Shown here: positions 11,762 through 23,520 of the stretch, piece by piece
Numbering within the stretch: the stretch's first letter is position 1
Layout: each line of letters starts with the position of its first letter
DNA from: Acanthaster planci
Lineage: Eukaryota > Echinodermata > Asteroidea > Valvatida > Acanthasteridae
NCBI RefSeq assembly: GCF_001949145.1
Contig: NW_019091710.1
Coordinates: 77,643 to 139,642 of the forward strand
Length of the DNA: 62,000 nt
Direction of reading: 5' to 3'
Notes under the pieces: model-generated
Seen by the model: only the letters and a program-made list of their open reading frames with translations
Database searches by the model: none
What the model was told of the DNA's origin: nothing
Position numbers and translations under genes: made by a program

Positions 11762-13310
11762 GCTGCTCAGTTGATTGTTGGTCGTCACTGTTGCGCGTTG
11801 CTCACGAGCTCACTGTTCTTGTTTGGCAAAAACCGAAATGCTCGCACGGTCTGTCACGTGTATTCAATCACGTGACCCAACTGCATCCAATCGAAGATCT
11901 TGCTTCCCCAAAGTTGGTGGGGTATAAGGGGTAGGTATGATTATAACATTATGAGTACGAAATAATCCACGTGGGCTGCTTATGCAGTTTTTACACTTCA
12001 GGTAATTTTTTTGGCCAGATCTGGACAATTAGGTCCCAGACTGCAGGAAGGACGCTTAGGACATTTCGAAATTGATTGGGATGTCGTCAAATTACCGAAC
12101 AAAGGCATACGCCGACGAAGGGCGTTGTTGTCACCGACTTCTGGCTTTTTAAAACCCTACGCTATTGACAAAACGTTGCCAGACTTGACTAAGTCAAGAT
12201 CCTTCGTGACTTTGTCAGCGTTTATGCTTAGGACATGAAGGCTGCGTGGCGTTACTTGCTTTTGTCCACTTAGTACTGCAAGTTGAGAAATCCCCACTTG
12301 ACGAATCTGCCAACCGTTTGTACACAGTGAATTAGCTAATCTGCCAAAAAAGGGAGCAGCCAATCAGATTGCTGGACTTTTTTTCATCGTTCATACCGAG
12401 ATCCACAAGTATACTTTGATTGGTGGAAACTCTGTGTAGGCCTACATTGTGCAAGATCATGTCGTTCATATGCCAATATGAAGAACTACATATCAGCGAC
12501 AGGGGTCTGATTGGTTCATTCTCATCGCTTCCCTCCATGCAATATGTACCACAGTGACGCCGCTGCGTGCACCAGAGAGGAAGTAACTCTTTAGGCCTAC
12601 ATTATTGAAACGGTCCCCCTTGTGCAGATAGTCAGGCTATAGTAATATTTCGTTCTATACAATTAACTGGATTTTTAAAAATTTTCTGCAAGATATGAAT
12701 AATACCAACAATCGTCTCGCGTGAATTTATCAATTATTTCCATTTAACAAATTCCAACACACATTGAAATGTTTTTAGGACTCTTTGTGGTGACCTATTA
12801 CAGCACTGCAATGAGAATCAGATATGTAACGGTTGAGGATTACTAAATTAACATTCCCTTACAAAGGTGGCGTATTAACTGTTCTTTACCCCAAACTGAT
12901 AACTCAACCAAACTTTTGTACCTTGCTATTTCGTTAGTTTTCATTGCTCTCTTCTTTTGCTGATTTTCTGACTTTTGAAGCCTTTTTCAACTACAAATAA
13001 AACAGTGACATTTTAAATGAAATATTAAAATGTTACCATTATCCAGTTAATTTATTGCTTCTCCACATTTTATACGAAGCAGAATGATAGTCCAAAAATT
13101 GGAGCATGTTTTCTTGGGGAAAAAGTTTAAGAAAAAACAAAAACTGAACGTCTACTCTAATCTAATTAATTTTAAAATAGAACGCGTTATGAAACACATA
13201 ATCATATTTCCTAAAACAAAACGAAAAGCTTTAAACCTTATGGTTTTTACGATTCAAATGCATCTACCCCTACGAAGCTGTAACAGGGACATTATGAAAA
13301 ACAACATTCT
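11762..13310. other. Upstream region of the receptor gene and spacer
   Basis: It includes the presumed promoter of the minus-strand receptor gene directly upstream of 11761. No TATA box or other element could be assigned with confidence, and I see no further gene. Confidence 0.4.
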
Positions 13311-13329
13311 TTCGCCTCGAGCTAACTCG

Positions 13330-13455
13330 TACCGGTACGTATGACTTTTAAGTCGTACGTACGACATTTAAATCACAACCCATACGTACGGGTTACATAT
13401 CGCACGTACGACTTATATCTCGTACGTATGACTTATAAGTCATACGTACCAGTTA
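13330..13455. repeat. Palindromic CGTACG-rich repeat cluster
   Basis: Repeated self-complementary cores (TACGTACG, GTACGTACGAC, CGTACGTATGACTTATAAG) are spaced by about 15-25 bases. Related but more decayed clusters occur at 21465-21515 and 35045-35160. Confidence 0.6.
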
Positions 13456-13689
13456 GTTCAAGAAGGAAAGAAGTTTTCACCAAGTCCCTTAATCCCCGAC
13501 CGTCAAACGACAATATAGGCTTACCCGAGCGACATTCCGCCAATGATAACGTAGGTAGTTGGGCTAATTTACTTAACTGCCGAGCCCAAAACAAGTCACC
13601 TCTAGAGTACCAGCCACTTGCATTATTATGCACATGTCACTCACCGAAACCATGTTTACTTTGCATATAAAGTCAATTTCCTGCTGCTA

Positions 13690-13870
13690 ACCTATGAACT
13701 CGTCTCACCACTCTCATCGCACACTCTGTATGCTTTTCCAGGCACTTTATATGTCAGAGCTCGCCGTTTTACCACTGGCGGCCCAAAGGAACAAAAGATT
13801 TGAAGAATAATTTTTAAAAAGGTGGATCCAGCCTCACGGCATGATTGCCTTCGATTTGAAAAAAAAAATT
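13690..13870 (-). other. Conserved 3' flank of transporter copy A
   Basis: This stretch is similar to 25300-25460 and 44690-44900, at equivalent places downstream of copies B and C. Shared blocks include CTCACCACTCTCA-like sequence and GGCCCAAAGGAACAAAA. It is probably 3' untranslated or downstream sequence carried along by the duplications. Confidence 0.5.
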
Positions 13871-14063
13871 GTTCAGATTAAAGCGGAAAACGTTGTAGTT
13901 TGGAGATGGACATTTTTATAACTTTCAACATTACACTACTGCTAATCTGCACTGGTCCCACTTCCAGAGTCGCTTGAATCCCCACCAGAGCCACTAGTCT
14001 TGTCATCATCAGCACCATGACCCTTCTCAGCACTGTAACTACTGCCCTTGTCACCACTATTGT

Positions 14064-14652
14064 TCACCTTTCGCCACCGTCTGAGTGATCTTGGCTTCTT
14101 TTAGTTTGATCACCTTCGTCATTAGCATCATCACCACCATCATCAATGCAACGATCAGAAGCCCCTTTCCCACCATCACCAGCCTTTTCACCACTGTCAC
14201 CAATCTCTTCACCATTTTCACATCTAGAAGTAACATCACCACTGCTTCTAACCTCAGCACCATCCTCCATATTAATACCAAAAACATCACCACCACTGCC
14301 GCTGGCACTATCGTCAGCCCCATTGTCACCCTCTTCTTCACCTGGTTTGTCACCAACTATAAGCACGGTTTCCACACCGGGCAGTGAAATCCCTGGCCCG
14401 GGCATGAGGCCATTCTCCTCCATTGCTTTCTTCTTCTTCTGCCTTGGTTTCTCCGGGCATTGGCAGGCTTTGTCGTTCACTTCCTCGTAAGGTGGGAGAG
14501 GTCGGGCAGTGTAAGCGTAGTCATCGGCGTCAGGCACAAAGGCAGGGTTAAGGACGTCTCGCCGATACACCTCCATGTCTACCTCCTCAACTAACGAGTC
14601 GGTGTCGTGATAGCGGTTGCGACCCCATGCCCATTTTTTCATGAATTTAAAC
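14064..14652 (-). CDS. Copy A exon 10: acidic cytoplasmic tail, frameshift-shortened
   Basis: The exon opens KFKFMKKWAWGRNRYHDTDS, continues through DVLNPAFVPDADDYAYTARP and PLPPYEE, then becomes low-complexity Asp/Gly/Ser/Glu. It stops at 14064 after SDGGER. Paralogues read GEKV at this point. Copy A has a run of three A bases (14069-14071) where four would restore the frame. The next frame is open for 41 more residues of the same composition, ending at 13942. The PPxY of the other copies is LPPY here. Confidence 0.82.
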
Positions 14653-17600
14653 CTGAAACAGCATCCACGTCCTTTATCAGTGCAATATACATAAGGATAT
14701 CAAATATTACACTATAACAAGTAAATCAACTGCTGACAATGAATATCAATAGGATGCTATCATAATCATATACGCCTGCATAACTGATGATATTGAACCT
14801 TGTGGGTCTCCAAATATATAAAAAATGAAATTTCCAGGAATAACAATAATAACGATGACAATGTCCTACATCGCCATCTGTCGTTCATTTTTATAAATGC
14901 AGCAAATAATTACATCAGTCTGTCTTATCGGTACATCAATTCCCACTCACCTGGCGAGTATGGAGGAAAGGGAACGAAGGGGCCACGCCCCCATAAAGGA
15001 ACATGGTCAAAGATTTGAATTTGAATAAGATGGTCCAGTAAGATTGCGCCTTTCACTTTCTAGTGATCAACAGTATCATTTACATGCGCTATTTCTCCTA
15101 CTCGAGGCATCCAACGACCCCCATTTTATCCCACCATGCAATGCGGTAAACACAGTGATACGTCATCAGTACATAGGGCTGATGAATAATTAAAACTCGG
15201 AAGTCTGTTCACAGACAACTGTTAAAGGGCCAATAGGGAGACAGGGAAATCAAAAGACACAACTCACTTGCCAAACTCCTCCCCATCTCGCATAGTCTCC
15301 GGGAGCTTCTCGCCTTTGGTTTCCGGCAGTGGGATGAGTAGCAGGCCCGCTATCAACGCCACTGTGCCGAAGACGATCAGGTGAAGGTCGTCGGTGATGT
15401 TCTCGTCCTTGGCCAAGTTCAGGATGAGCGGGGCAACGATGCTGCCCACCCGGGCAGTCATGGAGCACAGCCCAATCGCAACGGTCCTTTCAAGAGACGC
15501 CAAGAATTTAACCAATCTGGGCATTTCTCCCATGCACTTTCAGTCCAACTCACCTTATCAGCAATCTACACTGCCTCTGTAACGGGAGACTCTGTGTACA
15601 GTCCAGTATAATTACTGACAAACTATAATTGAATGTCAGTACAAAGCAATTCACAATGTTAAAAAGGATGTCCGTTGGCTATGAAAATAATAAATAATAA
15701 AATTGTATAGCTAATAAATTAGAGACCCCCCCAAAAAGAAGCAAATGTGCATTTTGAGGTAAACCGACCAATGTCACAGTTTCTCCAACCAAAACAGCGG
15801 TTGAAGTTTTCATTAAAAAAAAGGTGTATTCGTAATTAATTTATTGGGAAATCAAAGACTGGTGCTTGAAAAAGTGCTTAAAAAGACACAAGAACGCGGG
15901 CATGTTTGGAATACAATTAGCACCATCATGATTGGCTGCTGCTGGTTCATGGCTCGTGGTAACCCACAGGTTTTTCATTTTAATGAAACAGGACGATGAA
16001 AAGGCGCGATTGCACAGACCAAACAACTGATTTTACTGCTCTGTAATTATTGACTTTGAGATCTAATTTAGAACCTTTGTTATGGAAATTATAATCCACC
16101 TGCTCTGATATCAAATGAAACATCCTTGCAATGCTATACCTTATCAGTTAACGAATAGGTATAGGCATTCCGGTCCAGAAAGGTGTAAAGCTGACAGTGT
16201 GGAAAGCTGACAGCGTGAACAGTATATGATGTGGATAGAAGGTAGTGTTGAAAGTGAATTTTGTGAATGGAAGATCGTGTTGGCAGTGACTCGTGTTGTG
16301 AATAGTGAGGATAGTGAATTGTATGGATAGTGAATTGTGCATACTCTGAAAAGTGGCCGACGCGGATATAGTAGATAGTAGATATTGTGGATAGATGATA
16401 CTGTGGCTAGTGGATAGTGTAAATAGTAAATGCTGTGGATGGTGTAAATCGAGGATTGTGTGGATTGGGATTTGTGTGCATATTGGAGACTGACAGTTGC
16501 GACGTAAACTCCACCCCTGTCAGTGTAAGCTCTGCCAGTGACCATGAACAAACTATTTCAGTCGCTGGTAAACTTGTGTTTTTAACAGTCAATCCCGAAA
16601 AATAATTCCCAGTACATCGTAAAAGTTTCCAGGCTGTTTTAATCAAATGGCTGTTGAATTAAGCTTACTTACCGGACTGGTGTAGGGCAGAGCTCACCTG
16701 TCCACAGGTAGACGAGGTCGAATGTGGCCGTTATGCAGAATTTACCCACCATGGCTACTACCGTTCTTGCAACTGCATCTTCTGTTGATACAAACAAAAA
16801 TATATGAATAACTGTCAGGCAGAGACAGTACTATGCCAAGGCTGCCTACGAGAATTTTGGGGCTAAAACAAATATTTTGAAGTCCAAAAAAACCCCACAT
16901 TTTTATGCAGTAGCAATTGAGTCATTTTAAATTTCCGATCTTTGAAGAGCTTCAATCTCGTTCATTCATAGCATATAATTTAATCATGCTGTACTCTCGC
17001 CAGCATAATGAAATTGGTGCCGCCACATTTAAAAGAGTAGGGTCTGATGAGCACTGCCACCTATAGGGCCTATGTGGAACACCTAATCTAGCCCAAGCTA
17101 CCTATCCCTAACGAAGTCCCCATGTGCTGTTACCTATGAAAATTGTGGCTACGCAGGCAGCGCCCCCTATCAGCTCCAGGACGACCATGTTGATCTTGCG
17201 GCCGAAGAAGCGCGCGCTGATGGTGGCGTAGATCACGCTGGGGATCTCGATTGCTCCGAAGAGGAAGAAGGTCCAGTACTGGTCGAAGCCAAACGACTGC
17301 GTGCTGAAGGCCAGGCCGTAGTACACCATGCTATTCGTCATCCTGAGTAAACCCGTACGAACAGAGACACTCGTGAACCGATACAAGTGGACGTTATGCA
17401 CAAAGAAGCCATTTCCGATCTTCTTCTGCTAATCTGTGGCATAATGTGTAAACTTTTAATTTATTCATACGTCTAAGAATGGAGAGATACTAATTAAACA
17501 GTAAAATTTAAATTCATTTTATTGCTTTCATTCCTAATTTCGAGTTTCAAAAGTGAAGAGTTAACCTCGCTTTCAATTTCAACATAGTATAGCCAAGAAT

Positions 17601-20600
17601 AAAGTTTATAACGACAGCAGGGTACATGAACGAGCTATGGAGATTGAAAGGTTCACGTTCAAAAAATTTAAATGGACTGACGTGTAGATCCTGCCAGAAT
17701 CAGCAACTGCAGAAGTATCTGACAAAGAGATTCAGTGAAATTAGTAACAACTCACCAGTTGAACTGCAATATGAGGGTCCTGAAACACAAGTTGGGGGTT
17801 CGATACAGATCAGTGAATGAGGGCACGTGTCCCTTAGAGGACTGCTCACAAAAGAAAAATAAAAGAGTGGATAGGCTAATTATTGATAAGTCTTGCCTGG
17901 GCTACTAAAAATTAATTCCATTAGTCAGAGTACAAAGAAGTTGTCATTAATAAGGGCCCAAATTGTAGCATAGGAGAACAACATTTTTTAACGTTGCAAC
18001 TTTGGATAACCCTTTGCTTGGTAGTGCTTCAGTCAAGAATACTTTAATACCGTAAATTCTTTCCAAAAGGCCGGACACAGGCATCATCATTCTTAGGAAG
18101 AGTGTCAAAAGCACATTTTTACACAAAGGTAGTCATATTCTTTCAAACCAAGAGCAGAATTTTACACAAAGGTATTCATATCCTTTCAAACCGTGTAGAG
18201 GCGGGCAACTGCCGAAAAGAATCTCGTTCAGAAACACATGTGCACAGGGCATTCGTCTCACCTTGTAGCTTTCGATCTCCTTCTCGTCAAAGATCTTCTC
18301 CGGCAGGGTCTTCTTGTTCCACCTGGCCACTTTTCTGATGACCTCCTCGGCTTCCTGCACTCGGCCCTTGGACAGGAGCCATCGGACGGATTCGGACAGG
18401 AATCTGGGAAGGAATAAGCGGTTAGTACCAGGGATCTAAAACCTATTGACCAACAACATCAGATATAATGTCAAGTGAGGTGCCCTTTTCAGAACTTACA
18501 GGCAAAACAATATCTCATCCACGACGTTTATTTATTTCGGGCTGTACTCAGAACTATGGAAATGAGCTTGTGGCAAAACGTGACAAACCTGTCTATGAAA
18601 CACTACTTTGCCCAGTTAAAGTTCTAACGTGGCACATTGATTTCCTCCTCTAGCGTTAGGTTCATTATTGGAGACCAAACTATACAGAAGCTGACATTAT
18701 GATAAAGTCACTTGAATGACCATTTAAAAGAAAAAAAAGTTGATTGACAGCGCCCCCAGAACAGCTTTTTCCAAACAGAACTATTCAAAACCAAGCAAAT
18801 ACTTTTTAAAAGACACTAAGCTGATGCTGTAAAAAGACCAATTGGAATTAATTTAATACCTTCAAAATGACAGTCGCATAATCCTGTACACATACCGAGG
18901 CGTATTTGAAGGTGCACGACGGATATGGACAACACCCGAAGTGTCCAAAGCTAATTTTTGAAAAAAAAAAAGATCTTTGCACAAGGGAGTAAGCGCACAA
19001 TTTTTGATAAACGCCTCACGGAAGTGACGTGCATGAAACAGTATACCCTGTTGTAATAAAGAAAACAATACGTCTGAAACAGCCGACCCCTACTTACATC
19101 ACCAGGAACACGCTGAGGAAAAGCGGAACGATGGGTATGAAGGCCAGTACTCGCCATTTTCGTATTGCCATGGCAACGAGGCCGACAGTCATATATCCCA
19201 GCGAAAAAGACACTCCTATGAATACCCCGGCCACAGTGCGCCATTTGGCTGATACGAACTCATTCACTGAAAAAAATCCAAAGACAGGAGTCAAAGTAAA
19301 CATTTCAAATTCGTCCTAGATCCTGGACGGTAACGATCTCTCCGAGATCCACTTCGTTACCGCCTATAACAAGCAATCCAATTGTATCGTGTAATTCTAA
19401 TTGTGATTCTCAATGTGTATTTCGTGTTTTCCTGCACACAAAGTCACCTTAAATACCTTAAATCTTAATGGACAGTTTTTTGGTACATATTCATTTTACC
19501 AGGTATAATATTAATTGTTTTTGGGTAGGCTGAGAGGATGTGATTGTTGACCTGCAAACTTACAAATTGCACGACAGAAAAGCCCGTTTTATGATGCGAA
19601 TTAAGAGGAGATGGGCCTATCCGAAGTTAATCCAAGGCATCATTTTTTGTGAGGAGGGGACGATTTGTTCTCAATCACTCGGCATGTTGCGCCCTTTACT
19701 GCTCAGGCGCTGTTTGGATAGCAGTCGGTACAACGTGTTCGCACTCACCCAGAACGTATGCAGGGATCCAGCGACCCAGCTGCCCCGTTCCAGTGATAAA
19801 TCGCACAATGTAGTAATGCCAGGTGGCGCCTGTGAAGGGCGTGGCCAGGGCGCCTAGAAACCACACCACCATTGCCAGCATCAGCGATTTTTTACGCCCC
19901 CACCTGGGGAAGGAGGGAAAACACTTTCAAATCTTCGTTGGCTCTTGGTCCTTTAAACAGTTAATTTCTGGCTGCGTCCAACAAGGTTTGCTTCGGCTAC
20001 AAATAACACACACTTGTATGGGAGCCCCCAGAAAATGGACTCCAGCATCTCCCGTGGGCGCATGTGATTGTTACAGAAGGAAACTCAGGCGTCGCTGAGG
20101 AGCCGCTGAGGATTGTGAAGCAGCTCATTTCCTTCGTCACTGCACAATCTTGGCACAAATTCAATATGCACGTGGAAATTCTGACCTGTGCTACTATGTA
20201 CACAAAGCTCCCTTTAAATGTCGAACTTCTGTCGTGTACGTGATATCAAAATCATCGCCCAAAATTTGCTTTAGATGCGGCAGAAGTCAATGCTTGAAGA
20301 CATCGAAAAACTGCACACATATTAATAGATCGTGTTGCCTGAAGAAACATTAATGTTTTGCAAAGACATTACAAGCTTGAGCTCTCTGCACAGCGCGAAA
20401 TATAGGATTAAAGTTCAAAGTCTTCAATCGGGATTTCAGTGACGCATTGTGACTGAATAGACCTACAACATAATGACGTAATGCAATGTTTACCGCGGTG
20501 CATTGTGGGTGAAAGGTGGGGATGTTGCAGGAACGCGTCAACGTGAAAGGTTATGTGTAACGTGTACTATATGGCGCGTGTATCGACCTGACAAGAAGAG

Positions 20601-22511
20601 AATTAAAAAAATTAAAAAGTCCATATGAGAATAAATAAATGGCCTTATTTCTCACGAAAACCTGTCACCTTTTGTGGTCCCTTGGAAGTTTAAAAACGCA
20701 GCTCTGGTGTTCGTTGAGGGCTTGATAAACACAAAGGAACACAGCAGTTCACATTGACCATTTCGGACGGTAATCGGGGATTTTTGTATTTTGTCTTTTT
20801 CGTGTCAGGTCGATACACGCCATTTAGTATACGTTACGCATAACGCGTCACGTCGACGCGTTCCTGCAACATCCCCACCTTTTACCCACAAGGCAACGCG
20901 GTAAACACTGCATTACGTCATTATGTTGTAGGTCTATTTAACATGTCAAAAAGTCCAAAAGAAACCCTATGTCATAAAATAAAATCAGGAGGCAAATGGT
21001 GGTATTTACAGGGTAACAGTTTCGTAAGTAATAGGTGAAAATGTATTTAAATTCACACTGGAACCAATTAACAAGAAGACGCCATTATTGTGGAGTTAAA
21101 AGATAAAAATTCTTCAACCAAACACAGCCTTAGCATACCTTACCGCTGTATTTATCTTCACTTGAAAGCAAAGAGATGCACAGCAGGCATGGCGAAAGCT
21201 AAGAAAAGTTATCTTTGAAAACTACATTTGGCAATCTATTGCCGCTCAAAAATAAAATTGAAACTAATGGCAAATTCAAAGATTTCTAGTCTTAAAATTG
21301 GACGGAGTTATTTTTAGACCGCAAAATTCTCTAAGCAAGAAATTGTGGTACAGAATATCAAATGAACGCGGTAACAAAATTTTAATCGAAGAGGTGGTGG
21401 GACCCATCACTAAAAAGTGAATGTGTAAACGGATATGGTGAAAAGATTCCTTTTCTGTTAGCTGACTTGTACGTACGTACGACATATTATGTCGTACTTA
21501 GTACGACGTATGATCCATAACTCTTCGCACAACTTAGATGTCATACATATTTGTTTCACAATTCAAATTGACTTGAAATATTTTTTACTCACCAATCGGA
21601 TATGACGCCGAAAATAAAAGAGCCCGCCATGAAGCCGCCGAAATAGACCGACGTCATGATGTTGGTCGCGTCCCCATCCTCACAGACAAGTTTCCACTGA
21701 CAATATGGAAGCAACAACGATGAACTAATTAACAATGACGACTTTACACCTTTTATGTCTAGTTAGACTCACGAGCGTACTGACTGCAAAGAAAGGGGAA
21801 ATTCCTGGCATGTAAATGTCTCTTCCAGATAGCAGCTGTTTATTGCATTGCATACATTCTTTCAAGATTTGTGCTAAGATTTGACCAAGAAAATACACAT
21901 GTGCAAGGGCCTGTATAAGGCATTATACATATACCTGTATAGTATATAGGTTATATAGGTTTCTCCCTATGTGGAGTGACTCACAGATTGTCCAAATATC
22001 AACTGGTTTAAAAAAGCAGATGGATACATACCACGATACCCCTTCCCTGGTTTCAACTCGAAATTCCTCACCTCATTGTAACAGCAATTATACGTACGTC
22101 CATGATGATGGTCGTCTCATACTGGCTCGTGTTGAACTCCCATCCATTCTTGCACGCTACTTTGGAGGCATTGTAGTCGGTGTGGTTGATGTAAGGGTTG
22201 AATTCCAATCCCTCGGGCAGGTCCCACTGGCGGCAGTTGTCGTAGTAGTACGGGTCTTTCTCTGGGTAGTTTTCGGCGGGCGGAATGCTGACTCGCTTCA
22301 CGGCCTCTGTGCACTCCTCCGGCGTGTTCAACCCAAACGCGGTGCAGTTAGGGCTGAACGTCTTGCACCAGTGGTCGCTCTCGCCGGCGTAGAAGGCGTG
22401 CTGCAGGGTGGTGAACGCCCCCAAGTAGTTGACGAGGTTCAGGAAGAAAAAGGCGTACCACTGGTACCTTCCGAACCCGCCTAAGATCTCCAAGACCTCG
22501 TCAAATTTCAT
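14064..22511 (-). CDS. SLC22-family organic ion transporter-like protein, copy A (ten coding exons)
   Basis: Exons: 22511-22098, 21696-21593, 19903-19749, 19266-19098, 18403-18262, 17841-17756, 17342-17134, 16781-16673, 15486-15268, 14652-14064. All joins are GT-AG and in frame, giving 731 residues. It is a polyspecific major facilitator of the plasma membrane by family knowledge; the substrate cannot be read. TM1 is followed by a large extracellular loop with five cysteines and glycosylation sites at Asn55, 109, 114 and 127. Then come WKLVCED, the loop motif SDWWGRKKSLML, SESVRWLLSKG with a cytoplasmic helix, YLWTGELCPTPVR and PLPETKGEKLPETM: the SLC22 signatures in order. The 536-residue core matches the family. 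The extra 195-residue acidic tail does not. Relative to copies B and C the tail is frameshifted at 14069-14071 and cut short. It is first in the array and faces the same way as its sisters. Confidence 0.9.
15115..15185. repeat. Solo fragment of the 20.5-kb fold-back arm, intron 9 of copy A
   Basis: It carries AATGCGGTAAACACAGTGAT followed by ACGTCAT, closely matching the arm of the fold-back element at 20456-20938 (GCGGTAAACACTGCATTACG). No second arm is seen. Confidence 0.45.
16280..16480. repeat. GTGGATAGT minisatellite in intron 8 of copy A
   Basis: Many imperfect copies of GTGGATAGT / GTGAATAGT lie between exons 8 and 9. The same motif recurs in the matching intron of copy B (28250-28280) and copy C (48060-48150). 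Confidence 0.6.
20456..20938. mobile_element. Fold-back (long terminal inverted repeat) element in intron 2 of copy A
   Basis: Arms of about 145 bases (20456-20600 and 20797-20938) are near-perfect reverse complements. Each starts AATAGACCTACAACATAATG and ends near TATCGACCTGACA. The unrelated middle of about 195 bases has no coding capacity. The matching intron of copy B lacks it, so it inserted after the duplication or was lost from B. Confidence 0.75.
21465..21515. repeat. CGTACG palindrome cluster, intron 2 of copy A
   Basis: GTACGTACGTACGAC is followed by TATGTCGTACTTAGTACGAC. It lies at the same relative place as the cluster in intron 2 of copy B, so it predates that duplication. Confidence 0.5.
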
Positions 22512-22830
22512 CCTAAGCGGCGATTATTTCCCAACAAATTGTCTATAAATATTACCATGCAAACACGTATTGACCCTAGCTCTGCTCTTTTCGCCCCTTC
22601 GGAGGCATGTTTACCACCTCATTTTCCTTATCATATCAGCTAGCAATAATGAAGTTATAGTCCTTCTGATCCATGGAGTACAAGCAAAGGTTGAAGCCAA
22701 AGCAAACAAACATTGAACCATTTCAACTTGAAACTGTGTGTGCAGGTACGGCACTCAATTCACACAGCACCATTAATTGAGGCGGCGAACAGTCTGGACC
22801 TGCAAACCTTGAACCGATCTTTGATAATGT
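22512..22830 (-). promoter_or_regulatory. Conserved 5' flank of transporter copy A
   Basis: This is alignable with 38322-38690 and 55218-55610 upstream of copies B and C. Shared blocks include GCCAAAGCAAA, TTTCAACTTGAAAC and CTTGAACCGATC-like sequence. It may be promoter and/or untranslated leader. All three copies keep a YAG immediately before GATG at the start codon, so a splice acceptor for an upstream non-coding exon is possible. Confidence 0.45.
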
Positions 22831-22944
22831 TGTTATATAGAGATATCATTCAATTCTATTATGGCAACAAGTAAGCAATAAGCTTAAGCAATAAGGTTTA
22901 AGTGTCTTCAACTACGGAGCGCCGTTCCTATCTTCGGTAGCCCT

Positions 22945-23520
22945 ACATCGTCAGTTTCGTTAATTCACCATATCCATCAGCAAATTCATCGTTCCACTCG
23001 CCGATTCCGTCATTCGGTGCGGTAATGTCACCTTTCCACTCAGCGATTTCAGGATTCTGTTCGGCGATTACACCATTTGATTCTGCTTTAATTTAGGTCT
23101 TTTGATTGTATAGTTTCGTTACTTGGTTGTGTAATTTCGCCGTTTTGCTGTCCAGTGCGGCAGTTTCGCTATTACATTCTTCAATTTTACCATTCTGTTC
23201 TACAAATTTATGCATTGCATCGATTTTTATCTTTCTGCCCTGTAAACTCATTATTTCATTTTGCCTGATTCGTCGAAAACGAATTCCTAATTCGTGAAAA
23301 CATTATCTCATTTGGCAAATGCATGCATCATTGTACTTATTGATTTTCCTCGTTTGCAATTATTCGATTCCCTACGTCGGCACAGGTATTCGATTTTACA
23401 GTATTTCGATTTTCATTGTACTCGGTATTAAAACTCGTCGTGCCGAACTACAAACCATCACCCTGTTCTGTAAGTTCACTATACTGTGTTTCGTTTGTTC
23501 TCTCGATTGAAGTTACCTTA
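22945..23520. repeat. Degenerate tandem array of about 21-24 bp period
   Basis: Successive segments resemble one another as variations on AATTTCGCCATTCTGTTC, for example TAATTTCGCCGTTTTGCTG, AGTTTCGCTATTACATTC and AATTTTACCATTCTGTTC. The period drifts between about 21 and 24 bases. No coding function is seen. Confidence 0.45.

Noticed and set aside
14085-14490. Plus-strand open frames opposite the tail exon of copy A (also opposite the tails of B and C)
   Set aside because: They are shadows of the triplet-rich acidic tail on the minus strand; Thr/Ile/Ser-rich translations are the expected antisense of Asp/Gly/Ser codons.
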